A stretch of DNA of 14,103 nt, from contig JAEEVI010000061.1 of NCBI GenBank assembly GCA_016287035.1, forward strand, positions 1-14,103, in the 5' to 3' direction. The stretch comes from Bacillota bacterium. GTDB lineage: Bacteria; Bacillota; Clostridia; Peptostreptococcales; Anaerovoracaceae. The translations under genes were made by a program, and so were the position numbers. The notes under the pieces are model-generated. The model saw nothing but the letters and a program-made list of their open reading frames with translations. It made no database searches and was not told the DNA's origin. Below are positions 1-10,234 of the stretch, one piece after another. Each line of letters begins with the position of its first letter. Positions within the stretch are counted from its first letter, which is position 1.

Positions 1-7
1 TAGATAT

Positions 8-931
8 ATGCAAAACAGAAAACTGCTCGGCAACGGGCTCCTTCTGCTCACGTCTTTCGTCTGGGGCATGGCTTTCGTGTTCCAGAGGGACGCCGCGTCG
101 TCGATCGGTCCGTTCACTTTCTGCGCGGCCAGAATGGCGCTGTCGGCAGCCGCTGTCGCGGCCGTGTCCGCGGTGATCGACGCGAAAAAGGGCTGGCTCG
201 ACAGGGAGCGGAGGACGTCGCTGGCAGATCCCGCCGCGAGAAGGGCTACGCTTGCGGGAGGCGCCGCGAGCGGCGCGTTCCTGGCTCTGGCGAGCGGACT
301 TCAGCAGTTCGGGCTGCGCTGGACGACCGCGGGAAAGGCGGGCTTCCTCACGGCCATGTACATGCTGATGGTCCCGCTCATAAGCCTTCTCCTGTTCAGG
401 AAGAAGGTGTCCGCGCAGACTTGGGCCGCGGTGGCCATAGGCGTTCTGGGGATGTCCCTGCTGTGCCTCAGCGGGACCGAGGCCTTCGGCCCGGGAGACC
501 TGCTCGTGCTCATGTGCGCGCTCGTGTTCTCCGGCCAGATAATGACCATAGACCACTTCGCGCCGAAGGCGGATCCCGTAAAGATGGCCGCCGTGCAGTT
601 CATCGCCACCGCCGTCATAGCCGCGGCGATCGCGCTGGCGTTCGAACATCCGTCGGCGCGGCAGATAAAGGACGCCGCGATCCCGCTGCTGTACTGCGGG
701 CTCGCCAGCGGAGCTCTCGGCTACACGCTTCAGGTGGTCGCGCAGCGCTTCACCGATCCGTCGTCGGCGAGCCTCATAATGAGCCTCGAATCCGTCTTCA
801 GCGTCATAGGGGGAGCGGTCCTCCTGAACGAGCGCATGACGGCGCGCGAGCTGGCCGGCTGCGCGATAATGTTCGCGGCTATAATACTCGTACAGATACC
901 CCTTCGCGGAAGGGATTCTATAAGGAGCTAA
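8..931 (+). CDS. DMT-superfamily (EamA family) membrane transporter
   Basis: This is a 307-residue, very hydrophobic protein with two EamA halves. It is predicted to sit in the cytoplasmic membrane with about ten helices and to move a small metabolite; the substrate cannot be read from sequence. The N-terminus carries the family signature around residues 16-42 (SFVWGMAFVFQR, then GPFTF and AAR). The second half ends with the typical stretch SLESVFSVIGGAVLLNE (from about residue 258) and a final helix ending near QIPLR. Length is normal for the family (about 290-310). The chosen ATG lies 7 bases from the window edge, so neither an upstream start nor its ribosome binding site can be judged, but the first residues fit a complete N-terminus. 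The end of the gene contains the ribosome binding site of metG, which starts 4 bases after the stop, so the two are probably cotranscribed. The family is secure, the function is not. Confidence 0.9.
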   Translation: MQNRKLLGNGLLLLTSFVWGMAFVFQRDAASSIGPFTFCAARMALSAAAVAAVSAVIDAKKGWLDRERRTSLADPAARRATLAGGAASGAFLALASGLQQFGLRWTTAGKAGFLTAMYMLMVPLISLLLFRKKVSAQTWAAVAIGVLGMSLLCLSGTEAFGPGDLLVLMCALVFSGQIMTIDHFAPKADPVKMAAVQFIATAVIAAAIALAFEHPSARQIKDAAIPLLYCGLASGALGYTLQVVAQRFTDPSSASLIMSLESVFSVIGGAVLLNERMTARELAGCAIMFAAIILVQIPLRGRDSIRS

Positions 932-935
932 GAAA

Positions 936-2870
936 ATGGACAACGAAAAGAAGACTTTTTACATCACTACGCCGATATATTATCCGAGCGACAATCTCCA
1001 CGTGGGCCACACGTACTGCACGGTAATGGCCGACGCGATGGCGCGCTTCAAGCGCCTTCAGGGCTACGACGTCATGTTCCTGACCGGAACGGACGAGCAC
1101 GGCCAGAAGATCGAGAAGAAGGCCGCGGCCGCGGGCGTCACGCCTCAGGAGTACGTCGACAAGATCGTCGCCGGCATAAAGGATCTGTGGAAGACCATGG
1201 AGATATCCTACGACGATTTCATCCGCACGACGGAGCCTCGCCACATGAAGAGGGTGCAGGAGATCTTCATGCGCATGTACGAGAAGGGCGACATATACAA
1301 GGGCTCCTACGAGGGCTGGTACTGCACGCCGTGCGAGGCCTTCTGGACCGAGAGCCAGCTGAAGGACGGCAAGTGCCCCGACTGCGGGCGCCCCGTCTAC
1401 AAGGCCCACGAGAGCGCGTATTTCTTCCGCCTCTCCAAGTATTCCGACAGGCTCGTCGAGCTGCTCAAGGGCGGCGAGTTCCTGCAGCCGCAGACCCGCG
1501 TCAACGAGATGCTCGGCTTCATCGACCAGGGACTCGAGGACCTCTGCATCAGCCGCGAGAGCGTCAAGTGGGGCATACCCGTTCCCATCGACGAGAACAA
1601 CACCATCTACGTATGGCTCGACGCGCTCTCGAACTACGTCACCGCTCTGGGCTTCCCGCAGCTCGACGGCGAGAGCGACGAAAAGTACAGGAAGTACTGG
1701 CCCTGCGATTTCCACCTCGTAGGCAAGGAGATCGTCAGGTTCCATTCGATAATCTGGCCGGCGATGATAATGTCGCTTGGCGAGCCCGTGCCAAAGCACG
1801 TCCTCGGCCATGGCTGGCTGCTCATAGACGGAGGCAAGATGTCGAAGTCCAGGGGCAACGTCGTCGATCCGGTAAAGCTCATCGAAAGATACGGAGTCGA
1901 CGCGCTCAAGTATTTCCTCCTGCGCGAGTACACGTTCGGGCAGGACGGAAACTTCACGAACGAGGTCATGCTCAACCGCATGAACTACGACCTCGCGAAC
2001 GATCTCGGAAACCTCGTGTCGAGGACGGTCACGATGATCGAGAAGTACTGCGGCGGCATCGTTCCGCCCGCCGGCCCCGCGGAGGGCCCGGACGCGGAGC
2101 TCAGGGAGCTCGCGGCCGGATGCCGTTCCAGGGTCGAGGCGCAGATGGACAAGTTCTGCTTCAACTACGCGCTCGAGGAGATCTGGATCGTCATCAGAAG
2201 GACGAACAAGTACATCGACGAGACGGCGCCCTGGCTGCTGGCAAAGGATCCGGCAAGCAGGGACAGGCTCTGCGCCGTAATGCATAACCTGGCGGAAGCG
2301 CTCAGGATCGTGAGCATACTCATCTATCCGTTCATGCACCACACCAGCGGCGAGATGAGAAAGCAGCTCGGCCTCGCGGGCGATCCCGTATGGGCCGACG
2401 CGGCCGTGTTCGACATGCTCGGCGGCCAGAAGGTCGAAAGGGGCGAGGTCCTGTTCCCCAGGCTCGACGTCGCGAAGGAGCTCGAGGCGCTAGACGCGCT
2501 CGGAGGCGCGCCCGCCGCGGAGCCCGCGGAGGAGTACGAGCCGTATAAGGACAGCATCGAATTCGGCGATTTCGATAAGATAGACCTGCGCACGGGAAAG
2601 ATAATCAAGGCCGAAAAGCACCCGAAGGCGGACAAGCTGCTCGTCTTCCAGGTCGACTTCGGCAGCGAGGTGCGCCAGATAATCTCCGGCGTAGCCGGCA
2701 GCTTCGCGCCCGAGGACTGCGTCGGGCAGAACGTCATAGCCGTAGTCAACTTAAAGCCCCGCATGCTGCGCGGGCTCGAGTCCAACGGCATGATAATCTA
2801 CGCCTGCGGAAAAGACGGAAAATACCAGTTCGCCGAGACGAAGGCAAAGCCCGGCACGATCGTCGGATAG
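936..2870 (+). CDS. metG: Methionine--tRNA ligase with C-terminal tRNA-binding domain
   Basis: This 644-residue cytoplasmic class I aminoacyl-tRNA synthetase charges tRNA-Met and initiator tRNA with methionine using ATP. The Rossmann catalytic domain begins at once, with the HIGH-type motif HVGH at residues 22-25 and the KMSKS loop at 301-305. The connective-peptide zinc knuckle is intact, with cysteine pairs at 130/133 and 147/150. A helical anticodon-binding domain follows, containing LANDLGNLVSR. The last ~105 residues (about 540-644) are a Trbp111-like OB fold, starting near IEFGDFDKIDLRTG, which increases tRNA affinity and mediates dimerisation in this subfamily. The start has AAGGAG at 922-927, 8 bases upstream and inside the end of the transporter gene, so translation may be coupled. 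metG followed by a TatD-family gene is a standard Bacillota arrangement. Length and motifs indicate a complete, functional enzyme. Confidence 0.98.
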   Translation: MDNEKKTFYITTPIYYPSDNLHVGHTYCTVMADAMARFKRLQGYDVMFLTGTDEHGQKIEKKAAAAGVTPQEYVDKIVAGIKDLWKTMEISYDDFIRTTEPRHMKRVQEIFMRMYEKGDIYKGSYEGWYCTPCEAFWTESQLKDGKCPDCGRPVYKAHESAYFFRLSKYSDRLVELLKGGEFLQPQTRVNEMLGFIDQGLEDLCISRESVKWGIPVPIDENNTIYVWLDALSNYVTALGFPQLDGESDEKYRKYWPCDFHLVGKEIVRFHSIIWPAMIMSLGEPVPKHVLGHGWLLIDGGKMSKSRGNVVDPVKLIERYGVDALKYFLLREYTFGQDGNFTNEVMLNRMNYDLANDLGNLVSRTVTMIEKYCGGIVPPAGPAEGPDAELRELAAGCRSRVEAQMDKFCFNYALEEIWIVIRRTNKYIDETAPWLLAKDPASRDRLCAVMHNLAEALRIVSILIYPFMHHTSGEMRKQLGLAGDPVWADAAVFDMLGGQKVERGEVLFPRLDVAKELEALDALGGAPAAEPAEEYEPYKDSIEFGDFDKIDLRTGKIIKAEKHPKADKLLVFQVDFGSEVRQIISGVAGSFAPEDCVGQNVIAVVNLKPRMLRGLESNGMIIYACGKDGKYQFAETKAKPGTIVG

Positions 2871-2874
2871 GGAT

Positions 2875-3732
2875 ATGGCGCCGCTCTTCGATTCGCACGC
2901 GCACATATCCGACCGCAGGTTCGACGGCTGCAGGGACGAGGTCGTCTTCAGGATACGCGAAAAGCTCGCGGGCTTCATGGAGATCGGCGCGGACATGCGC
3001 AGCTCCTTCGAGGCCGCAGCGTGCGCGCGGAAGTACGACGAATGCTGGGCGGCCGTAGGAGTGCATCCGGCGGACGTGGACCAGCTGAGCGATGAGGCTC
3101 TTTCGGAGCTCCGCAGGCTCGCGGCGATGCCGAAGGTCCGCGCGATAGGCGAGATAGGCCTCGACTATCACTACGACGACGGCCTTCCCGAAGAGCTGCA
3201 GCAGCTCTGGTTCCGCCGCCAGCTCGACCTGGCGCTGGAGCTGGGCATGCCGGTATGCGTACACTCCCGCGACGCGGACGAGGACACGATGCGCATCCTT
3301 AAGGAGAGCGGATGCTTTTCGAAGGAGCGCGCGCGAAGGTTCGCCGCGCTGCCGGACGGAGGCCCCGACGCGAGGGTGCTCATGCACTGCTTCTCCGGAA
3401 GCGCCGAGCTCGCGGCGCAGTACGTGAAGCTCGGCGCGAGCATAAGCCTCGCCGGGCCGGTAACGTTCAAAAATGCGAAGAAAGCCGTAAAGGTCGCGGA
3501 ACAGACGCCCCTTTGCAGGCTGCTCATAGAGACCGACTGCCCCTACATGGCTCCCGAGCCTCACAGGGGCGAGACGAACGAGCCGTCATACGTGGAGTTC
3601 GTCGCAAGAAAGATAGCTGAGATAAAAGGTATAAGCTTCGAGGAGGCCGCGCAGGCGACCTTCGAGAACGCCGTCAGGTTCTACGGAATAGATCATCCCG
3701 CGCTGCGCGGGAGGTGCGATGGACGCGTTTGA
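2875..3732 (+). CDS. tatD: TatD-family metal-dependent hydrolase (putative DNase)
   Basis: This is a 285-residue TIM-barrel amidohydrolase-fold protein. TatD relatives are metal-dependent 3'-5' exonucleases linked to DNA repair or processing. All expected metal ligands are visible: HAH (His8, His10), Glu93 in GEIGLDYHYD, His130 in VHSRD, His171 in HCFSGS and Asp221 in ETDCPYMAP. The protein is some 20-30 residues longer than most relatives. The extra length lies mainly between residues 144 and 169, just before HCFSGS, as a charged, Gly/Pro-containing insertion. The start is 4 bases after the metG stop with only a weak purine-rich site (around 2865-2872), so translational coupling to metG is likely. 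The 3' end overlaps tilS by 14 bases. The family call is strong; the exact substrate is unproven, and tatD is used in the broad sense (Bacillus yabD type). Confidence 0.94.
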   Translation: MAPLFDSHAHISDRRFDGCRDEVVFRIREKLAGFMEIGADMRSSFEAAACARKYDECWAAVGVHPADVDQLSDEALSELRRLAAMPKVRAIGEIGLDYHYDDGLPEELQQLWFRRQLDLALELGMPVCVHSRDADEDTMRILKESGCFSKERARRFAALPDGGPDARVLMHCFSGSAELAAQYVKLGASISLAGPVTFKNAKKAVKVAEQTPLCRLLIETDCPYMAPEPHRGETNEPSYVEFVARKIAEIKGISFEEAAQATFENAVRFYGIDHPALRGRCDGRV

Positions 3733-5077
3733 GACAGTAAAGAGGACAATTGAAGAAAAGCACCTCATCGAAGAGGGCTGCGGGGTCCTGCTCGGACTTT
3801 CCGGCGGCCCGGATTCGCTGTGCCTGCTGCACATCCTCTGGAAGCTCCAGGAGCCTCTGGGGTTCCGGCTCTACGCGCTGCACGTCAACCACATGATCCG
3901 CGGCGAGGCGGCCAACGAGGACATGCGCTGGGTCGCGAACTACTGCAGGGCGTTCAACGTCCCGCTGACGATCAAGGTCTGCAACGTTCCGGCCATGGCG
4001 AAGCGCGACGGCGTCGGCGAGGAGGCCGAGGGGCGCAGGGTCCGTCACGCGGCGCTGGAGAAGCGCGCCAGGGAGATCGCGCAGACGCTGCCCGAGGGCA
4101 CGAAGGTCCACGTCGCGCTGGCGCACAACAGGGACGACCAGGCCGAGACGGTGCTCATGCGCATACTCCGGGGAACGGGCGTCCACGGGCTCGCCGCTAT
4201 GGACCACGCAAGAGAGGACGGCCTCATAAGGCCGCTGCTGGACGTCCCGCGAAAGGACGTGGAGGAGTACTGCCGCGTGAACAGGCTCCGCCCGCGCGTC
4301 GACGAGACGAACAAAGACTTGAGATACACGAGGAACAGGCTCCGCTACAGGCTGATGCCGGTCCTCGAAAGGGAGTTCAACCCGAGCCTTCCGGACGCGC
4401 TCGCGCGCCTGGCCGACAGCGCCAGAGAGGACGACAGATGCCTTTCCGCGATAGCGAAGGAAAACGTGCCGCTGCCGGCGGCCTTCGTCGAGCAGAAGCA
4501 GCTCGCTTCGATGGATCCGGCGATCGCGAAGCGCGTCATCCGGCAGATGTTCTTCGAGGCGGGGCTAAGGGAGGACATATCCTACGTCCACCTCAACGCG
4601 CTGCTTGACGCGGCAAAGCGTTCGGAGAGGGCTCTCATACAGTTCCCGAAGGGCTACAGCGCGGACGTCTCATACGGAAGGGTCACGTTCCTGCCGCCTG
4701 CGGCAGGCGGAGAGAAGGCCTCGTACGTCGCGACGTATCTGCTGATACCGGCCGAAGAGGCGCCGCCGTTCGCGGAGCTTGGACCGGACAGATGCCTCAT
4801 GGACGCCGAAAAGGTCGCGGAGAAGGACTGCGACGTGGTCCTGCGCACGAGGCGGAGCGGCGACTGGATAAAGCCGCTCGGGATGGAAGGGACAAAGAAA
4901 CTTCAGGACATGCTCGTGGACTCGAAGATCCCGCGGGCGGACCGCGACGGTCTGCAGCTGCTGTGCTGCGGCGCGGAGGTCCTTTGGATACAGGGAGGAA
5001 AGCTCAGCCGGACGTGCCGGCTCGACGAAAGCAGCCGCTTCGCTCTCCTTCTGGAGATACACCGGGTGTCGGACTGA
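3719..5077 (+). CDS. tilS: tRNA(Ile)-lysidine synthase
   Basis: This 452-residue cytoplasmic N-type ATP pyrophosphatase attaches lysine to C34 of the CAU-anticodon isoleucine tRNA. The product, lysidine, changes the tRNA from reading AUG to reading AUA and from methionine to isoleucine identity. The PP-loop SGGPDS is at residues 28-33, HVNHMIRG at 55-62, and the family signature HNRDDQAET at 136-144. The C-terminal ~80 residues form the TilS substrate-binding domain (VVLRTRRSGDWIKPLG, then LSRTCRL). Length is in the normal range. It begins inside tatD with a 14-base overlap; GGAGG at 3710-3714 lies only 4 bases before the ATG, which is short, but no better in-frame start is nearby and the N-terminus aligns with the family. 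The enzyme is essential wherever AUA is decoded this way, and the neighbouring genes here use AUA heavily. Confidence 0.97.
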   Translation: MDAFETVKRTIEEKHLIEEGCGVLLGLSGGPDSLCLLHILWKLQEPLGFRLYALHVNHMIRGEAANEDMRWVANYCRAFNVPLTIKVCNVPAMAKRDGVGEEAEGRRVRHAALEKRAREIAQTLPEGTKVHVALAHNRDDQAETVLMRILRGTGVHGLAAMDHAREDGLIRPLLDVPRKDVEEYCRVNRLRPRVDETNKDLRYTRNRLRYRLMPVLEREFNPSLPDALARLADSAREDDRCLSAIAKENVPLPAAFVEQKQLASMDPAIAKRVIRQMFFEAGLREDISYVHLNALLDAAKRSERALIQFPKGYSADVSYGRVTFLPPAAGGEKASYVATYLLIPAEEAPPFAELGPDRCLMDAEKVAEKDCDVVLRTRRSGDWIKPLGMEGTKKLQDMLVDSKIPRADRDGLQLLCCGAEVLWIQGGKLSRTCRLDESSRFALLLEIHRVSD

Positions 5078-5117
5078 CGCCCGCGCGGATATCAGGCTGC
5101 TGACCGTATAGCATTTT

Positions 5118-5123
5118 AGGAGG
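5118..5123 (+). promoter_or_regulatory. Ribosome binding site setting the TTG start of ftsH
   Basis: A perfect AGGAGG lies 8 bases before the TTG at 5132. It is the best Shine-Dalgarno sequence near the beginning of the frame and supports the non-ATG start. It sits in the 54-base gap after tilS, where I see neither a terminator hairpin nor a well-spaced promoter. Confidence 0.75.
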
Positions 5124-5131
5124 AAACGATA

Positions 5132-7309
<2,178 letters not shown>

Positions 7310-7312
7310 TAA

Positions 7313-8482
7313 ATGAGCGAGGGCTTTTCCAACCGCCTTATAAGCAATTCCGTATATCATCTTCTCAACTTCGAGAAGTACAACAACTTCGCCGCGGCGG
7401 CGAGGGAAGCCGCCGTGCGCAACGACTTTCAGATAGTCCTTTTCTCGGAGGACTTCAACACGGTGTTCTCCGTCGAGACGCGCCATCAGGCGACGATCGA
7501 GGACGCCGTCAGGCTCGGCATCGAGACGGACATAGCCCACAAGCGCGGCAACACCATGCTCAACGTGAAGGGCTGCATGACGTACTGGGGGCCGATCTCC
7601 CTGCGCGGAGAGAAGTACTATCTGATGCTCGTCGACAACGACGACAACTACTCCCAGGACGACATAATAAAGCTCGCCGAGATACTCGAGCTGGCGATGG
7701 GCATGTGGGACTACTCCCCCAGGCGCGACCCGACAGCCGAGTTCATCCGCGCGCTGCGCAGGGGCAACAGGGCTCTCGCCTACAGCCTCATGCAGGAGCA
7801 GGGGCTTGACCAGTCGCAGATGCAGGGCGTCTATCTGGTGCCCGGCGTCAACAGGGACGAAGGTCTTAAGATCATCGCCGCCTTCGAGGAGAAGTTCGGC
7901 GTATCGAGCCTCAAGGTCAGCGAGGGCGACGAGATAGCGGGCATACTGCTCAGGTCCGGCCAGCAGTATCCGTACAGCGAGCAGGACTGGAAGGACATGG
8001 CCAAGCTGCTCGCCGAAGCCGGCGCGCCCAAGACCTTCCACATGACCGGCTGCGAGAACCTCGACGACCTGTGCGAGGCCTTCAAGGTCATAAACGAGAG
8101 CGAAGCCTTCATCCAGCTGATCTTCCCGTACAAGCACTCGTTCTCCAAGTACGAGCTCGCGCTCACGAGCAACTGCGTCAGCATCTGCATGGCGTCGGGA
8201 ACGGTAAGGAAGCAGTTCCAGGATCTCATCAAGCCGCTCAAGCAGCTCTCCGGCAGCAAGGGCAGCCAGCTGATGGAGACGCTCGAATGCTTCGTGCTCG
8301 ACGCCGGCCTCAACAACGCCAAGACTGCGAGGCTCCTCGGAGTCCACGCGAACACGGTGCAGTACAGGATAAAGAACATAAGGGACCTGCTCGGCGTCGA
8401 CATCACGGGCAACACGATAGTCCCCGGCCTTATGATCGCTCTGGCGGTCTCCAGAATAGAGAAGGAGGTAAAATCCTTTTAA
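7313..8482 (+). CDS. PucR/CdaR-type transcriptional regulator (C-terminal helix-turn-helix)
   Basis: This is a 389-residue, probably cytoplasmic DNA-binding protein. The C-terminal ~65 residues (from about 322) match the PucR-type HTH: ETLECFVLDAG, then NNAKTARLLGVHANTVQYR followed by IKNIRDLLG, the characteristic 'N-T-V-x-Y-R-I' recognition helix pattern. The first ~135 residues look like a small sensory GAF/PAS-like domain (alternating strands, LRGEKYYLMLVDNDDN, then an amphipathic helix). The middle (about 160-310) occupies the place of the degenerate GGDEF-like domain of CdaR/PucR proteins, without a recognisable GGDEF motif. Its ligand is unknown. It starts 3 bases after the ftsH stop, preceded by GAGGAA at 7301-7306, and its stop shares one base with the coaX ATG, so it is embedded in the operon. 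It could be an autoregulator of the cluster or a regulator acting elsewhere; the sequence does not decide this. Confidence 0.85.
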   Translation: MSEGFSNRLISNSVYHLLNFEKYNNFAAAAREAAVRNDFQIVLFSEDFNTVFSVETRHQATIEDAVRLGIETDIAHKRGNTMLNVKGCMTYWGPISLRGEKYYLMLVDNDDNYSQDDIIKLAEILELAMGMWDYSPRRDPTAEFIRALRRGNRALAYSLMQEQGLDQSQMQGVYLVPGVNRDEGLKIIAAFEEKFGVSSLKVSEGDEIAGILLRSGQQYPYSEQDWKDMAKLLAEAGAPKTFHMTGCENLDDLCEAFKVINESEAFIQLIFPYKHSFSKYELALTSNCVSICMASGTVRKQFQDLIKPLKQLSGSKGSQLMETLECFVLDAGLNNAKTARLLGVHANTVQYRIKNIRDLLGVDITGNTIVPGLMIALAVSRIEKEVKSF

Positions 8483-9303
8483 TGCTTTTAGCCTTTGACG
8501 TAGGAAATTCGAACATCGTCCTCGGCGCCTACCGCGACAGGGAGCTCCTCAAGAGCTGGCGCATGGAGACTGACAAGAACAAGAGCGCCGACGAGTACGG
8601 CATGATAATCAGCCGCTTCTTCGAGTACGAGGGGCTCACGATAAAGGACGTGACGGACGTCATAATCTCGACGGTCGTCCCCTCCATAACCTATACGCTG
8701 CAGCACCTCTCGAACAAGTACTTCAACACGCAGGCCCTCGTCGTCGGGCCGGGAGTGCGCACCGGGCTCGTCATAAAGTACGACAACCCCAAGCAGGTCG
8801 GCGCCGACAGGATCGTCAACGCCGTGGCCGCTTTCAACAAATACAAGGCCCCGCTCATAGTCATCGACTTCGGGACGGCTACGACCTTCTGCGCGATAAA
8901 CGAGAAGGCCGAATACCTCGGAGGCTGCATCGTGCCGGGCATAAAGATATCGTCCGACGCGCTGTTCGAGAAGACCGCGCGCCTGCCCAGGGTCGACCTC
9001 GAGGCGCCCGGGAAGATCATCTGCCGCAACACGCAGGAGGGCATCCAGGCCGGCGTCGTCTACGGCGCCATGGGCGAGACGGACTACATAATAGACAGGA
9101 TGAAGAAGGACATGCAGCCCTACATCGAGCCGGGCGCGAAGATAACGGTCGTCGCTACGGGAGGCATGGCTTCTCTTGTCGCCAGCGAGGTGGACAGCAT
9201 CGACTGCGTCGACAAGCTGCTGACGCTCACAGGGCTGGAGCTGATCTTCGAAAAGAACCGCGCGTCCGCGGCCCGCAAGGGCAAGCAGGAACGCAATGAA
9301 TGA
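8482..9303 (+). CDS. coaX: Type III pantothenate kinase
   Basis: This 273-residue cytoplasmic kinase phosphorylates pantothenate, the first committed step of coenzyme A synthesis. Type III enzymes belong to the ASKHA fold, require a monovalent cation and are not feedback-inhibited by CoA. Diagnostic motifs are present: DVGNSN at residues 6-11 (phosphate-binding loop), VGADRIVN with GADR at 107-110 (pantothenate binding), VIDFGTATT with the catalytic Asp129, and GGCIVPGIKIS. The start is the ATG at 8482, which shares its A with the preceding TAA stop (TAATG). AGGAGG at 8463-8468 is 13 bases upstream, longer than ideal, but no alternative in-frame start lies between. The protein is slightly longer than typical (about 255-260) because of a basic, low-complexity tail (SAARKGKQERNE). 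The 3' end overlaps dusB by 8 bases. coaX after ftsH is the normal Bacillota order, here interrupted by the regulator gene. Confidence 0.97.
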   Translation: MLLAFDVGNSNIVLGAYRDRELLKSWRMETDKNKSADEYGMIISRFFEYEGLTIKDVTDVIISTVVPSITYTLQHLSNKYFNTQALVVGPGVRTGLVIKYDNPKQVGADRIVNAVAAFNKYKAPLIVIDFGTATTFCAINEKAEYLGGCIVPGIKISSDALFEKTARLPRVDLEAPGKIICRNTQEGIQAGVVYGAMGETDYIIDRMKKDMQPYIEPGAKITVVATGGMASLVASEVDSIDCVDKLLTLTGLELIFEKNRASAARKGKQERNE

Positions 9304-10234
9304 GCCCTTCGTCCTTGCGCCCCTGGCGGGCGTGAGCGACGGACCGTTCCGCAGGATCTGCCGCGAGCACGGCGCCTCGCGGAGCTGCACGGAGATGGTC
9401 AGCGCGAAGGGACTCTATTACAATAATAAGAACACGCGGGATCTCATGAGGATCGAGCCGGAGGAGGGACCGGTGGGCATACAGCTTTTCGGCTCGGAGC
9501 CGGAGATGTTCGCTTTCGCGGTTAAGGCGATCGAGGATCTCCCGAACACCTTCGTGGACATCAACATGGGCTGCCCCGTGCCCAAGGTCGTAAAGAACGG
9601 CGAGGGCTCGGCGCTCTTCCGGGACCCGGATCTCGCCGCGGAATGCGTCAGAGCGTGCGTGGAGAATACGAAAAAGCCCGTCACGGTAAAGATGCGCGTC
9701 GGTTTTTCCGGCGCGCCGGACGAGCCTTCCGCCGGGAGCTTCGCCGAACGCATGGAGCTCGCGGGAGCGTCTGAGATAGCGGTCCACGCGAGGACGCGCG
9801 AGCAGTACTACAGCGGAAAGGCCGACTGGGACAAGATCCGTGACGTCAAGCGGGCGGTCGGCATACCGGTCGCGGGCAACGGCGACGTGTTCAGCGCCGA
9901 AGACGCCATGCGCATGCTCGAATACACGGGCTGCGACAAGGTAATGATCGGAAGGGGCGCGCTCGGAAATCCCTGGTTGTTTTCCGCCTGCGCCGCAATG
10001 TATAATGGAAAGACCGCGCCGGCCGCTCCGGACGCCGGAGAGCGAAGGCGCGTCATACTCGAGCACTTTTCGCTGCTGCTGGCGGCGAAGGGCGAATACG
10101 CGGCCGTACGCCAGATGAGGTCTCATCTCGGCTGGTATATAAAAGGCTTCCCGAAAGCCGCAAGAACGAGACAGATCATCAATTCCTGCGAGAGCGCGGA
10201 AGAATTGATGGAAATAATTGGAGGATTATCATGA
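9296..10234 (+). CDS. dusB: tRNA-dihydrouridine synthase, DusB type
   Basis: This 312-residue FMN-dependent flavoenzyme reduces specific uridines in the tRNA D-loop to dihydrouridine with NADPH. The TIM barrel begins with the FMN-binding LAPLAGVSDGPFRRI. The catalytic signature DINMGCPVPKVVKNGEGSAL follows, with the general-acid cysteine at residue 93. Further on are VKMRVGF, VHARTREQYYSGKADW and GNGDVF, all standard for the DusB/Dus subfamily of Bacillota. The C-terminal helical domain that contacts tRNA ends at GGLS. Length matches the family (about 320). The gene starts inside coaX (8-base overlap) with AGGA at 9287-9290, five bases before the ATG, and its stop overlaps the greA ATG (ATGA), indicating translational coupling. 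Which uridine is modified cannot be told from the sequence. Confidence 0.95.
   Translation: MNEPFVLAPLAGVSDGPFRRICREHGASRSCTEMVSAKGLYYNNKNTRDLMRIEPEEGPVGIQLFGSEPEMFAFAVKAIEDLPNTFVDINMGCPVPKVVKNGEGSALFRDPDLAAECVRACVENTKKPVTVKMRVGFSGAPDEPSAGSFAERMELAGASEIAVHARTREQYYSGKADWDKIRDVKRAVGIPVAGNGDVFSAEDAMRMLEYTGCDKVMIGRGALGNPWLFSACAAMYNGKTAPAAPDAGERRRVILEHFSLLLAAKGEYAAVRQMRSHLGWYIKGFPKAARTRQIINSCESAEELMEIIGGLS

Noticed and set aside
918..2342. A 474-codon minus-strand open frame over metG.
   Set aside because: It is the mirror of the metG codon bias. metG itself has all catalytic motifs, and the antisense product is low-complexity with no family features.
5078..5131. Candidate internal promoter in the tilS-ftsH gap (TATAGC or TAGCAT near 5107-5114).
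   Set aside because: No matching -35 element lies at proper distance; the gap shows only the ftsH ribosome binding site clearly.
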